A stretch of DNA of 7,067 nt from JABIEQ01 sp964516055 (GCA_964516055.1 CAZEYK010000052.1:1-7067); one strand, 5' to 3'. Shown: positions 1 to 6,971, numbered from the stretch's first letter. The notes: a model not told the origin generated them from the letters alone. Translations and numbers: made by a program.

Positions 1-705
1 GTATTAAAAGGATATATTGGTCGATCATTCGCAGTAAAGGTTATTACCTTAAGTCGAGATGATGAAAAATTAATTGTTTCTGAAAAAGCTGTTTGGGAAG
101 ATGAACAAAAGGCTGTTCTTGATTCATACAACGTTGGTGATGTGGTAGAAGGAGAAGTGAGTGCACTTACTTCATTTGGCGCATTCATCAAATTTGGTGA
201 TGGATTAGAAGGATTGGTACATATTTCAGAAATTGTGTGGCAACGTATTGATCATCCTAAAGATATCTTGAAAGTAGGAGATAAAGTGAAAGCACAAATC
301 ATTGATTTGAATAAATCAAAAATTTACCTCTCTATAAAACGACTCGTTGATGATCCTTGGAAGAGTGTAAAAGATCGTTATACAATTGGACAAAAAATTT
401 CTGGTGAAGTTCATAAAGTTGAACCATTTGGTTTGATGGTAAAATTAGACGAACATATTCATGGGCTTGCTCATGTATCAGAAATTAGTGATACGCCAAT
501 TACAGATGTAAAACAAATGCGAGAAATGTTCTCTATTGGAACACCATATACATTTGAAATTGTGAGTATTGAACCTGCTGAACATCGCCTTGGGCTTCGG
601 CTTGAAGGAGTAAAAGGAAAAAGTGTTCACAAAGAAGAAAAGAAAGATGATAGTGAGTCAACAGCGGAAGTTGTTGCTGAGTCTTCTGAGGAAGATAAAA
701 GTTAA
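1..705 (+). CDS. rpsA: S1-domain RNA-binding protein (ribosomal protein S1-like), 5'-truncated
   Basis: The frame is open from base 1 and gives 234 C-terminal residues; the true start lies upstream of the window. A GTG at 142 sits in the middle of an S1 repeat and is not a credible start. Residues 1-33 are the tail of one S1 repeat (ending KLIVSEKAV). A complete repeat covers about 46-115 (VVEGEVSALTSFGAFIKF, then GLVHISE, ending IYLSIKRL). A second complete repeat covers about 128-201 (GEVHKVEPFGLMVKL, GLAHVSEIS, ending GLRL). Residues 202-234 form a Glu/Lys/Ser-rich, probably disordered tail. S1 repeats are OB folds that bind single-stranded RNA, and tandem copies are typical of ribosomal protein S1, which helps the 30S subunit engage mRNA. 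Family membership is firm; assignment as true rpsA rather than another tandem-S1 protein is likely but needs the missing N-terminus. An intrinsic terminator follows 22 bases after the stop. Confidence 0.88.
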   Translation, partial: VLKGYIGRSFAVKVITLSRDDEKLIVSEKAVWEDEQKAVLDSYNVGDVVEGEVSALTSFGAFIKFGDGLEGLVHISEIVWQRIDHPKDILKVGDKVKAQIIDLNKSKIYLSIKRLVDDPWKSVKDRYTIGQKISGEVHKVEPFGLMVKLDEHIHGLAHVSEISDTPITDVKQMREMFSIGTPYTFEIVSIEPAEHRLGLRLEGVKGKSVHKEEKKDDSESTAEVVAESSEEDKS

Positions 706-726
706 TGCGTACACTACATATATAAG

Positions 727-762
727 AAAGAGACATCCCCGTAATGAGGGTGTCTTTTTTTC
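727..762 (+). terminator. Intrinsic terminator of the S1-protein gene
   Basis: AGACATCC (731-738) pairs with GGGTGTCT (748-755), including one T.G wobble. The stem can extend outward as AAAG (727-730) against the first T residues, and an uninterrupted T run follows. The loop is 739-747. It sits between the S1-protein stop and the ftsH promoter, so it separates the two transcripts. Confidence 0.85.
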
Positions 763-766
763 TTTG

Positions 767-795
767 TTGACAAATTGATGTGAATTACGTACACT
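767..795 (+). promoter_or_regulatory. Sigma-70-type promoter for ftsH
   Basis: A perfect -35 TTGACA (767-772) and a -10 TACACT (790-795) are separated by 17 bases. Transcription would start near 802, giving a leader of about 30 bases before the ftsH ATG at 832. The promoter begins directly after the T run of the preceding terminator. No Shine-Dalgarno sequence is visible in the short leader. Confidence 0.75.
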
Positions 796-831
796 ACGGA
801 AATGTAAATTTGGCTAAGATAAACTACTTTT

Positions 832-2700
832 ATGAAACATTTGGTGAAAAATTTTGCTATCATTTTTTTAACACTTTTTTTGATTGCGGCAGCTGTGAGT
901 TATTCCAGTGTCGGGAGTACTAAGGCGGAAAATGTTGGAATTACCGTTCTTGTTGAAAAAATTCAAGAAGGGACAGTAAAGTCTATTGAAGTTCGTGGTG
1001 ATACGCTACATATTGCGCTTAGTGATGAAGAATCCGCTCCACTTGAGGTACGCAAAGAATTTGGACAACCTTTTTCTGATCTTATGGATAATTATGGCGT
1101 TACTTCTGAACAATTAACGGCGATTGATGTAACGGTAAAAGATCAGACAGGGTTTACGTTTTGGGCATTAGCGCTTGCCCCATACGTTCTTCCTATTTTG
1201 CTTATTGTGGGATTGTTATTTTTTATGACACGGCAAGTGCAAGGAGTGAATAATCGTGCCATGGGATTTGGACAAAGTAAGGCAAAAGAAGCAAAAGATG
1301 GTGGAAAAGATAAAAAAACATTTAAAGATGTTGCGGGTGCAAAAGAAGCAAAAGAAGAGTTATCTGAAATTGTTGATTTTTTGAAAGATCCAAAGAAGTT
1401 TGCTGAAGTTGGAGCAAAAATTCCAAAAGGAGTATTGCTTATGGGTTCACCAGGAACGGGAAAAACATTGATGGCTCGTGCGGTTGCTGGTGAGGCTGGT
1501 GTTCCTTTTTATCACATTAGTGGATCAGAATTTGTAGAAATGTTTGTTGGTGTTGGGGCAAGTCGTGTTCGTGATTTGTTTCAAAAAGCAAAAAAATCTG
1601 CGCCAGCAATTATTTTTATCGATGAAATTGATGCTGTTGGACGGAAGCGTGGTGCGGGACTTGGAGGAAGTCATGATGAGCGTGAACAAACACTTAACCA
1701 AATTTTGGTTGAGATGGATGGATTTGAAGCGAATCTTGGTGTTATTGTGGTTGCGGCAACAAATAGACCTGATGTTCTTGATGAAGCGCTTCTTCGACCA
1801 GGACGATTTGATCGACGTGTGGTTATTGATATGCCACATATGTCTGATCGAGAGCAAATTCTTCATGTTCATGCAAAAAATAAACCGCTTGGAAAAGATA
1901 TTGATTTGAAAAAATTAGCAGAACGGACTCCTGGATTTTCTGGAGCTGATTTAGAAAGTTTGCTCAATGAAGCTGCCATTCGCGCTGTAAGACATAACCG
2001 AAAGGTTGTTCATCAGGATGATATTTTGGATAGTATTGAAAAAGTATTGCTTGGTCCACAAAAACGTTCTCGTTTGATGACTGAGCACGAAAAAGAAATG
2101 ACAGCCTATCATGAAGCGGGGCATGCAATTGTTGGACACTTTTTGAAATATTGTGATCCTGTTCGTAAGGTTACGATTATTGGTCGTGGACAAGCTGGAG
2201 GATATACCTTGTCTATGCCAGAGCGAGATAAACGATACACCACTATTGCTCAGTTTCGTGATGATATTGCTATGACTCTTGGAGGGTATGTTACAGAGAA
2301 ATTGGTTTATGGGGATGATCAGTTATCTACTGGTCCATCTAGTGATTTGAAGAAGGCAACACAAATGGCAACTGCTATGGTGAAACAGTATGGAATGAGT
2401 ACGGAACTTGGTCCTCGAATGTATGGTGAGCGTGAAGAGATGATTTTCTTGGCGCAGGAAATTCATGATAAGAAAAATTATTCTGAACAAATAGCGCAAC
2501 TTATTGATAAAGAAATTAATGCGTTATTACAAGAAGGATTAACCCGAGCCAGAGCTACTATTGAAAAAAATAGAATACAAATGGATCAATTGGTTAAAGT
2601 ACTTATTGCTCATGAAACTGTAGAACAAGATGATTTTAACGCAATTATGGATGGAACGTTTGATGTTTCTATGATGAAAAAATTGGATAAGGTAGTGTAA
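832..2700 (+). CDS. ftsH: ATP-dependent zinc metalloprotease FtsH
   Basis: This 622-residue protein has the full FtsH architecture. It is a membrane-anchored hexameric AAA+ protease that extracts and degrades misassembled membrane proteins and some cytosolic regulators. Transmembrane helix 1 is about 8-26, a small extracytoplasmic domain spans about 30-108, and helix 2 is about 111-132. The AAA+ domain has Walker A GSPGTGKT (205-212), pore-loop FVEMFVGVGA (234-243), Walker B IIFIDEID (260-267) and the second region of homology with arginine fingers at R322 and R325 (LRPGRFDRR). The zinc site HEAGH is at 427-431, and the likely third ligand is D505 in STGPSSDLKKAT. Length is normal for the family, and the C-terminal tail after the protease domain is short. 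The usual Walker A is GPPGTGKT; the Pro-to-Ser change at 206 is unlikely to abolish function. The ATG at 832 gives a standard N-terminal anchor. The gene is monocistronic, between its own promoter and terminator. Confidence 0.98.
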   Translation: MKHLVKNFAIIFLTLFLIAAAVSYSSVGSTKAENVGITVLVEKIQEGTVKSIEVRGDTLHIALSDEESAPLEVRKEFGQPFSDLMDNYGVTSEQLTAIDVTVKDQTGFTFWALALAPYVLPILLIVGLLFFMTRQVQGVNNRAMGFGQSKAKEAKDGGKDKKTFKDVAGAKEAKEELSEIVDFLKDPKKFAEVGAKIPKGVLLMGSPGTGKTLMARAVAGEAGVPFYHISGSEFVEMFVGVGASRVRDLFQKAKKSAPAIIFIDEIDAVGRKRGAGLGGSHDEREQTLNQILVEMDGFEANLGVIVVAATNRPDVLDEALLRPGRFDRRVVIDMPHMSDREQILHVHAKNKPLGKDIDLKKLAERTPGFSGADLESLLNEAAIRAVRHNRKVVHQDDILDSIEKVLLGPQKRSRLMTEHEKEMTAYHEAGHAIVGHFLKYCDPVRKVTIIGRGQAGGYTLSMPERDKRYTTIAQFRDDIAMTLGGYVTEKLVYGDDQLSTGPSSDLKKATQMATAMVKQYGMSTELGPRMYGEREEMIFLAQEIHDKKNYSEQIAQLIDKEINALLQEGLTRARATIEKNRIQMDQLVKVLIAHETVEQDDFNAIMDGTFDVSMMKKLDKVV

Positions 2701-2720
2701 GTTGTACACTTATACATAGT

Positions 2721-2755
2721 AAAGACACTCGCAGTAGCGAGTGTCTTTGTTTTTA
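2721..2755 (+). terminator. Intrinsic terminator of ftsH
   Basis: A perfect 12-bp inverted repeat, AAAGACACTCGC (2721-2732) and GCGAGTGTCTTT (2737-2748), has an AGTA tetraloop and is followed by GTTTTTA. It begins 20 bases after the ftsH stop. It is the strongest hairpin in the window and shares the AGACA/TGTCTTT stem base with the terminator at 727. Confidence 0.93.
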
Positions 2756-2770
2756 TTCGTTCGTATTGTG

Positions 2771-2779
2771 TGCTAAAAT
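2771..2779 (+). promoter_or_regulatory. Extended -10 promoter for the membrane protein-pilB unit
   Basis: TGCTAAAAT matches an extended -10 (TG, one base, TAAAAT at 2774-2779). No good -35 lies 16-18 bases upstream (TTTTAT at 2751-2756 is weak), which is tolerated by extended -10 promoters. Transcription would start near 2786, leaving a leader of about 34 bases before the ATG at 2820. The site would lie inside the gene if the earlier TTG at 2766 were the start, which favours the ATG. Confidence 0.5.
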
Positions 2780-2819
2780 AAATAAATCACACTCTTTCAT
2801 TTATTTTATTTCTCCATTT

Positions 2820-3794
2820 ATGAAAAATTCTCAACTGTATCGGTCGTCACTGCATTTTAGTTGGCGGCTTATCTGGGACCACAAGCTTTTGTGGGTCTTT
2901 GGATTGTTTGCTGCTTTTTTTGGGCAAATGGGGCTTGTTGATTTAGTTGGCAAAATTACTTCTGTAAGTACTCGATATGTTGCGTTTGGTCCACTTGATG
3001 TTGCTCTTTCCTTTTTTTCATTGCCATCTTTTATTCATTTTTCATTTGATCAGTGGGCCGTATATATTTGGCTGTTTGTTTTGCTTCTTGCTATTGGTAT
3101 TGGGCTTTTGTTTGTATCCATTGTTTCACAGGGGGCATTGGTACATTCTGTATCTCAAGCTGATAAACAAAAACGAAAGAAACGGCCGATTGATATTGAT
3201 CATGCCTGGCATGCGGGGATTACTCATTTTTGGCGGTTATTGTCATTAAATATTATTAAAAAAGCATCACTTTTTATTCTTTCTGTTGTTGTTGGTTTTT
3301 CCGCGGCTAATGCCATTTTGTCTGGTGGAACTTTTGATGCTGTTGTTTTTGTGTGTTTATTTTTGCTTGCTATCATGCTTGGGTTTATCTTGTCTAGTAT
3401 GCTTGTGTACGCTGCGGGTTATGTGGTGATTGAAGAATATCGATTTAAACAAGCAATTCAGGCGGCATGGCATTTATTTTTAGATCATTGGCTCGTCTCT
3501 TTGGAAGTGGGTGTTATTATTTTATTGGCAAATATTGGTATTTTATTTTGTATGTTGTTTGGTTTTGGTATTGTGTTTTTACATGGAGCGATTGTTTGGA
3601 TACTTTCGATTTTGGTGCATTCCGTTGCTATTGTTAATGCGGTATTATTTATTGAGTTTTTAGTGTTTATTGCATTTATTATGTTTCTTGGTGCAACATT
3701 TACTGTATTTTCTACGTCTGTTTGGACGTATTTGTTTATGCATATGCATAAACATGGAATTACAAGTCGACTTATTCATCTGTTTCATAAATAA
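2820..3794 (+). CDS. Polytopic membrane protein of unknown function
   Basis: The ATG at 2820 gives 324 residues. The frame is open from a TTG at 2766, but that would lie upstream of the predicted transcript start and adds 18 unremarkable residues. The protein opens with a short amphipathic cytoplasmic stretch and the motif HKLLWVFGLFAAFFG (21-35), which I associate with uncharacterised integral membrane proteins common in Parcubacteria-like genomes (recollection, not a search). Probable membrane segments are about 22-40, 80-105, 149-168, 172-200, 225-250, 253-275 and 277-302. A Lys/Arg-rich loop (116-122, KQKRKKR) is probably cytoplasmic, and a Trp/His-rich amphipathic segment follows (128-140). 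No catalytic motif is recognised. The pilB-like gene follows after 17 bases with no terminator between, so the two are probably cotranscribed. A role in pilus or secretion assembly is possible from context only; a transporter or membrane-remodelling role cannot be excluded. Confidence 0.85.
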   Translation: MKNSQLYRSSLHFSWRLIWDHKLLWVFGLFAAFFGQMGLVDLVGKITSVSTRYVAFGPLDVALSFFSLPSFIHFSFDQWAVYIWLFVLLLAIGIGLLFVSIVSQGALVHSVSQADKQKRKKRPIDIDHAWHAGITHFWRLLSLNIIKKASLFILSVVVGFSAANAILSGGTFDAVVFVCLFLLAIMLGFILSSMLVYAAGYVVIEEYRFKQAIQAAWHLFLDHWLVSLEVGVIILLANIGILFCMLFGFGIVFLHGAIVWILSILVHSVAIVNAVLFIEFLVFIAFIMFLGATFTVFSTSVWTYLFMHMHKHGITSRLIHLFHK

Positions 3795-3811
3795 TTTATT
3801 TATTGTTTGTT

Positions 3812-5548
3812 ATGTCTGATTTTCCTTCTTTAGCTGATTTGATTCCGTCTTCTCCATCTTCAGGTGTGCCTGTATCTGCGCCCGCTATGAAAGTATCCTC
3901 TGAAGAGGTGGAAAAAAAATTCCAACGAAAAATGAGTGATGTTGAGCATAAACAACGAGAAGTGGAAGCTATGCGATTGGCAAATACCCTTGGCATTCCA
4001 CATATTGATTTAGAAAAATTTCCAGTGAGTCATAAAGCGTTGAGGATGCTTCCTCGAGAGCGCGCTGCAGAAGTTGGTGTTGTCTGTTTTTATGCGACTC
4101 CTGATGGGTTTCGTTTGGGAGCACTTGATCCCACAACACCGCAGGTACAGGATATTTTGCATGAGCTTGAAGAACGGCATAAATCAAAAGGAGCGTTGTA
4201 TGTTATTTCTCAATTGAGTTTTGATCGTATTTTTCGACTCTACGATACATTGCCAAATGTAGCACCCGTGAGTAAAGATATTGAAATAACAGAGGAAAAT
4301 TTATCACAAGTTCAGGCTGATGTGCATGATTTTTCTTCTTTTCAGGAACTTATCCAAAAGCAATCAACAACGGATTTGGTTTCTATTATTTTAGGTGCTG
4401 GTTTGAAGCTTGATGCTTCTGATATTCATATTGAGGCTGAGGAAGATGCTATTCATGTGAGATTTCGATTAGATGGAGTACTTCATGAAGCTGCACAGCT
4501 GCCACGAACAAATTATAAACGGTTAGTTTCTCGTATTAAATTGGTCTCTTCTTTAAAAATAAATGTTACAGAAAATCCTCAAGATGGTCGGTTTACCATT
4601 AAGTTATCTACAGGAGAAATTGATGTTCGTGTGTCTACTCTTCCAACGGTGTATGGAGAAAGTATTGTAATGCGTTTGCTTCGTCAAGATAGGGAACAGT
4701 TAACACTTGCTAATTTGGGACTTCGTGGGCGAACATTTGAATTATTGTCTCAAGAGATAGCTCGTCCTAATGGAATGATTGTGACTACAGGTCCAACGGG
4801 AAGTGGAAAAACAACAACGCTTTATGCAATTATGCATATTTTGAATAAACCTGGGGTAAAAATTTTGACATTGGAAGATCCTGTAGAATATAAAATGGAA
4901 GGAATTAATCAAAGTCAGGTGGATCCATCAAAAGATTATACGTTTGCAAAAGGACTTCGTTCAATGTTGCGGCAGGATCCTGATATTGCGATGGTGGGAG
5001 AAATTCGAGATTTAGAAACAGCAGAAATTTCTGTGCAGGCGGCGTTGACTGGACATTTGATTCTTACGACAACACATACCAATAGTGCTTCTGGAACAAT
5101 TCCACGGTTTTTGTCTATGGGAGTGCGACCTTTTTTGCTTGCCCCTGCATTGAATACTGTTATGGCGCAGCGATTGGTGCGCCGATTGTGTCAATCTTGT
5201 AAAAAGGAAATGTCTATTTCTGACGCACAACAGGCACGAGTGACTGAGTTACTTGCTAGTTTGCCACAAGAAGAGCAAGCCACTATTGCAGGGAAACCTC
5301 ATATGTTTTTTGAAGCTCCTGGTTGTGAGGCGTGTAATAATTTGGGATATAAAGGACGAATTGGTATTTATGAATTGTTTTTAGTAACTAAGGAAATTGA
5401 ACAATTAGTGCTTTCTGGTCATATGTCTGAATTTGAAATTCAAGATACTGCTGTGGCACAAGGTATGGTGACTATGGTACAAGATGGTGTGTTGAAAGCG
5501 CTTGATGGATTAACTTCTCTTGAAGAAGTATTTCGTGTTACTGAATAA
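3812..5548 (+). CDS. pilB: PilB/GspE-family type IV pilus or type II secretion assembly ATPase
   Basis: The ATG at 3812 gives 578 residues; a TTG three codons earlier (3803) is a less likely start. The protein is a cytoplasmic hexameric ATPase that powers pilin or pseudopilin polymerisation. Residues 30-55 are charged and probably helical. An N-terminal MshEN/T2SSE_N-like domain covers about 56-145 (LANTLGIPHIDL, then LPRERAAEVGVV). The N2 domain begins near 185 with DASDIHIEAE (201-210). The core has Walker A GPTGSGKT (327-334), the Asp box LEDPVEY (354-360), the Walker B region LRQDPDIAMVGEIRD (386-400) and the His box TGHLILTTTHTN (413-424). A tetracysteine zinc motif is present (C460, C463, C505, C508), which is characteristic of assembly ATPases (PilB/GspE) and absent from retraction ATPase PilT. 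All catalytic motifs look intact. No pilC, pilT, pilin or prepilin peptidase gene is visible here. No Shine-Dalgarno precedes the start; cotranscription with the membrane protein upstream is likely. PilB versus GspE cannot be settled from sequence alone. Confidence 0.95.
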   Translation: MSDFPSLADLIPSSPSSGVPVSAPAMKVSSEEVEKKFQRKMSDVEHKQREVEAMRLANTLGIPHIDLEKFPVSHKALRMLPRERAAEVGVVCFYATPDGFRLGALDPTTPQVQDILHELEERHKSKGALYVISQLSFDRIFRLYDTLPNVAPVSKDIEITEENLSQVQADVHDFSSFQELIQKQSTTDLVSIILGAGLKLDASDIHIEAEEDAIHVRFRLDGVLHEAAQLPRTNYKRLVSRIKLVSSLKINVTENPQDGRFTIKLSTGEIDVRVSTLPTVYGESIVMRLLRQDREQLTLANLGLRGRTFELLSQEIARPNGMIVTTGPTGSGKTTTLYAIMHILNKPGVKILTLEDPVEYKMEGINQSQVDPSKDYTFAKGLRSMLRQDPDIAMVGEIRDLETAEISVQAALTGHLILTTTHTNSASGTIPRFLSMGVRPFLLAPALNTVMAQRLVRRLCQSCKKEMSISDAQQARVTELLASLPQEEQATIAGKPHMFFEAPGCEACNNLGYKGRIGIYELFLVTKEIEQLVLSGHMSEFEIQDTAVAQGMVTMVQDGVLKALDGLTSLEEVFRVTE

Positions 5549-5572
5549 TATATCGCAGCAAATTAATTTTTG

Positions 5573-5581
5573 TGGTATACT
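5573..5581 (+). promoter_or_regulatory. Extended -10 promoter upstream of the baseplate-J-like gene
   Basis: TGGTATACT is a good extended -10 (TG, one base, TATACT at 5576-5581). No convincing -35 is present at the expected distance. Transcription would start near 5588, giving a leader of about 57 bases. No terminator hairpin separates pilB from this point, so read-through from pilB is also possible. Confidence 0.55.
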
Positions 5582-5644
5582 CTAACAACATACATTTTTC
5601 TTTTTATTGTTAATGTTCCCTAACATGGGACGACGGTACTTTTT

Positions 5645-6796
5645 ATGACACCCTACCGACGACAAACATCACTTCCTCCACAACCACCTCATGCGCAGCC
5701 GGTTTATTTTTATAAAATTATTGCGTTGACTTTTTTGTGTCTTACTATTGTATTGCTTGGGTTGGTTATTTTTATGTCTTCAAAGCGTGCCGTTATTACG
5801 ATTGAAACAAAAATGAGTCCGATTGATATTACTCGAAGTGTTACGGTAGGTGCTCAGGATAGTGCGGTTGTTGCTGTTGTTAGTTCTACACGAGTATCAT
5901 TGTCTGAAACATTTGCGCCAACGGGAAGTAAGGAAGAACCTGGTGTTGCTATTGGTGTTGTTACTCTCCATAATGATACGGCACTTGACCAGCCACTTAT
6001 TGCCACCACTCGTTTACTTACGACGGATAATGTCCTTTTTCGATTAAAAGATCGAGTGACGGTACCTGCCAATGGGACTGTTGAAACGGCAGTATATGCT
6101 GATGTTGAAGGAGCAACGGGAAATGTTGGATCACAAAAATTGTTTACCATTCCAGGACTTACTGAGGCAAAACAAAAAGTTATTTATGCAAGTAGTGATA
6201 GTGACATGACGGGTGGGGTAAAGACCATTGGTGTGTTATCTCAGCATGATGTTGATAAGGCAAAAACAGCGTTAGCTGAGAAATTTTTAGCAAAAGGAAA
6301 GACTGCCTTTGCTGTCGCTGCTGATGATGCAAGTGCAGTGTTTGTTGTTTCTGATGAAGAAGTGACAACGGATGCTGAAATAGGTGTTGAGGTTGATGGA
6401 TTTGTTGTTTCAGGAATGGCAACGGTTGCTATGGTAAATTATGATGAAGAGTCACTTTTGTCTTGGGCTCAGGATAAATTATTTTCTCGTGCTGTTGATA
6501 ATAGTGAAATTATTCAGCCACAAGAAGGACTTCCAACGGTAACGCTGTCTTCTTTTGATGCGCAACGAGGTACTGCAGAATTATCTGTCGTATACGGTGG
6601 GCAAGCTGCTTTGAATCCTGATAGTGATAAGCTTGATAAATCATTATTTTTTGGACAAACAAAAGACGAAGTCCGTCGGTATTTGTTGACACTTGATCAT
6701 GTGCATGGGGTGGATGTAAAATTGTCTCCCGCCTGGATTCGATCAGTACCAAGTGTGAGTGATCATGTCCGTGTTATTGTAAAGAAGGTGCAATAG
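5645..6796 (+). CDS. Single-pass membrane protein with baseplate-J-like extracytoplasmic region, function unknown
   Basis: The 383-residue product starts with a basic, Pro/Gln-rich cytoplasmic stretch (1-22), then one membrane helix (about 24-45) and a long Thr/Val/Asp-rich exported region, so a type II (N-in) topology is expected. Residues about 102-195 (VAIGVVTLHNDTALDQPLIA, then TTRLLTTDNVLFRL, VTVPANGTVE, GATGNVG, TIPGL, MTGGV) resemble the baseplate-J-like domain known from phage baseplates, which also occurs in membrane-anchored proteins of Patescibacteria. That match is from recognition of motifs, not a search. The remainder (200-383) looks like mixed alpha/beta and ends in a VSDHVRVIVKKV strand. 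There is no enzyme motif. It is probably cell-surface or envelope-structural. The ATG at 5645 is well placed before the hydrophobic segment, but no Shine-Dalgarno precedes it. It is closed by its own terminator and probably has its own promoter. A link to the preceding pilus ATPase is positional only. Confidence 0.85.
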   Translation: MTPYRRQTSLPPQPPHAQPVYFYKIIALTFLCLTIVLLGLVIFMSSKRAVITIETKMSPIDITRSVTVGAQDSAVVAVVSSTRVSLSETFAPTGSKEEPGVAIGVVTLHNDTALDQPLIATTRLLTTDNVLFRLKDRVTVPANGTVETAVYADVEGATGNVGSQKLFTIPGLTEAKQKVIYASSDSDMTGGVKTIGVLSQHDVDKAKTALAEKFLAKGKTAFAVAADDASAVFVVSDEEVTTDAEIGVEVDGFVVSGMATVAMVNYDEESLLSWAQDKLFSRAVDNSEIIQPQEGLPTVTLSSFDAQRGTAELSVVYGGQAALNPDSDKLDKSLFFGQTKDEVRRYLLTLDHVHGVDVKLSPAWIRSVPSVSDHVRVIVKKVQ

Positions 6797-6817
6797 CGTA
6801 CAGGAGAGGAAATTATG

Positions 6818-6840
6818 AGTAGTCATTGACTACTTTTTTG
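6818..6840 (+). terminator. Intrinsic terminator of the baseplate-J-like gene
   Basis: AGTAGTC (6818-6824) pairs perfectly with GACTACT (6828-6834) around an ATT loop and is followed by a run of T. The stem is only 7 bp, but the T run and the position 21 bases after the stop support termination. Confidence 0.75.
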
Positions 6841-6847
6841 TTTGCTG

Positions 6848-6876
6848 TTGACAAGTATTGTATTTATTTGTATAGT
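6848..6876 (+). promoter_or_regulatory. Strong sigma-70-type promoter of the T-box leader
   Basis: A perfect -35 TTGACA (6848-6853), a 17-base spacer and -10 TATAGT (6871-6876, one mismatch to TATAAT) make this the best promoter in the window. Transcription would start near 6883, just before the folded leader. As at ftsH, it follows directly on the T run of the preceding terminator. Confidence 0.85.
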
Positions 6877-6968
6877 TTTTATTACTGGAAAAGATACGCT
6901 TTGCAATTCGTTTTTGACAGGGAGAGAAAGCCGTGACTGAAAGCTTTCTTCAAAAAACATTGTAAAGT

Positions 6969-6971
6969 ACC
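6969..6971 (+). promoter_or_regulatory. Candidate specifier codon ACC (threonine) of the T-box
   Basis: After the 10-bp helix 6898-6907/6959-6968 and before the basal helix at 6973, the 3' side of the internal loop is ACC followed by A. A purine after the specifier is usual. ACC would select tRNA-Thr. Other triplets nearby (TGT for Cys at 6961, GTA for Val at 6962) would need the 10-bp helix to open, so they are less likely. The loop E signature AGUA is not clearly present opposite, which lowers confidence. Confidence 0.45.

Noticed and set aside
142..144. GTG at 142 as a start of the S1-domain protein
   Set aside because: The frame is open to base 1 and encodes the end of another S1 repeat; the GTG falls in the first strand of a repeat.
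1525..2193. Antisense open frames within ftsH and a 121-codon + strand frame at 1544-1909
   Set aside because: They overlap the highly conserved FtsH coding frame, have low-complexity compositions rich in Asn, Ile, Leu and Phe, and show no recognisable domain.
2704..2710. GTACACT after ftsH as a -10 promoter element
   Set aside because: It would direct transcription straight into the ftsH terminator, and only a weak -35 (TTGGAT) lies at a short 16-base spacing.
2766..2819. Upstream TTG start for the polytopic membrane protein
   Set aside because: The predicted extended -10 lies at 2771-2779, so the transcript would begin after this TTG; the ATG at 2820 gives a normal N-terminus.
5854..6752. 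Antisense frames opposite the baseplate-J-like gene, including 98- and 80-codon ones
   Set aside because: Composition (runs of Gln, His, Leu) is that of a reverse complement of Thr/Val/Asp-rich coding; no promoter or Shine-Dalgarno supports them.
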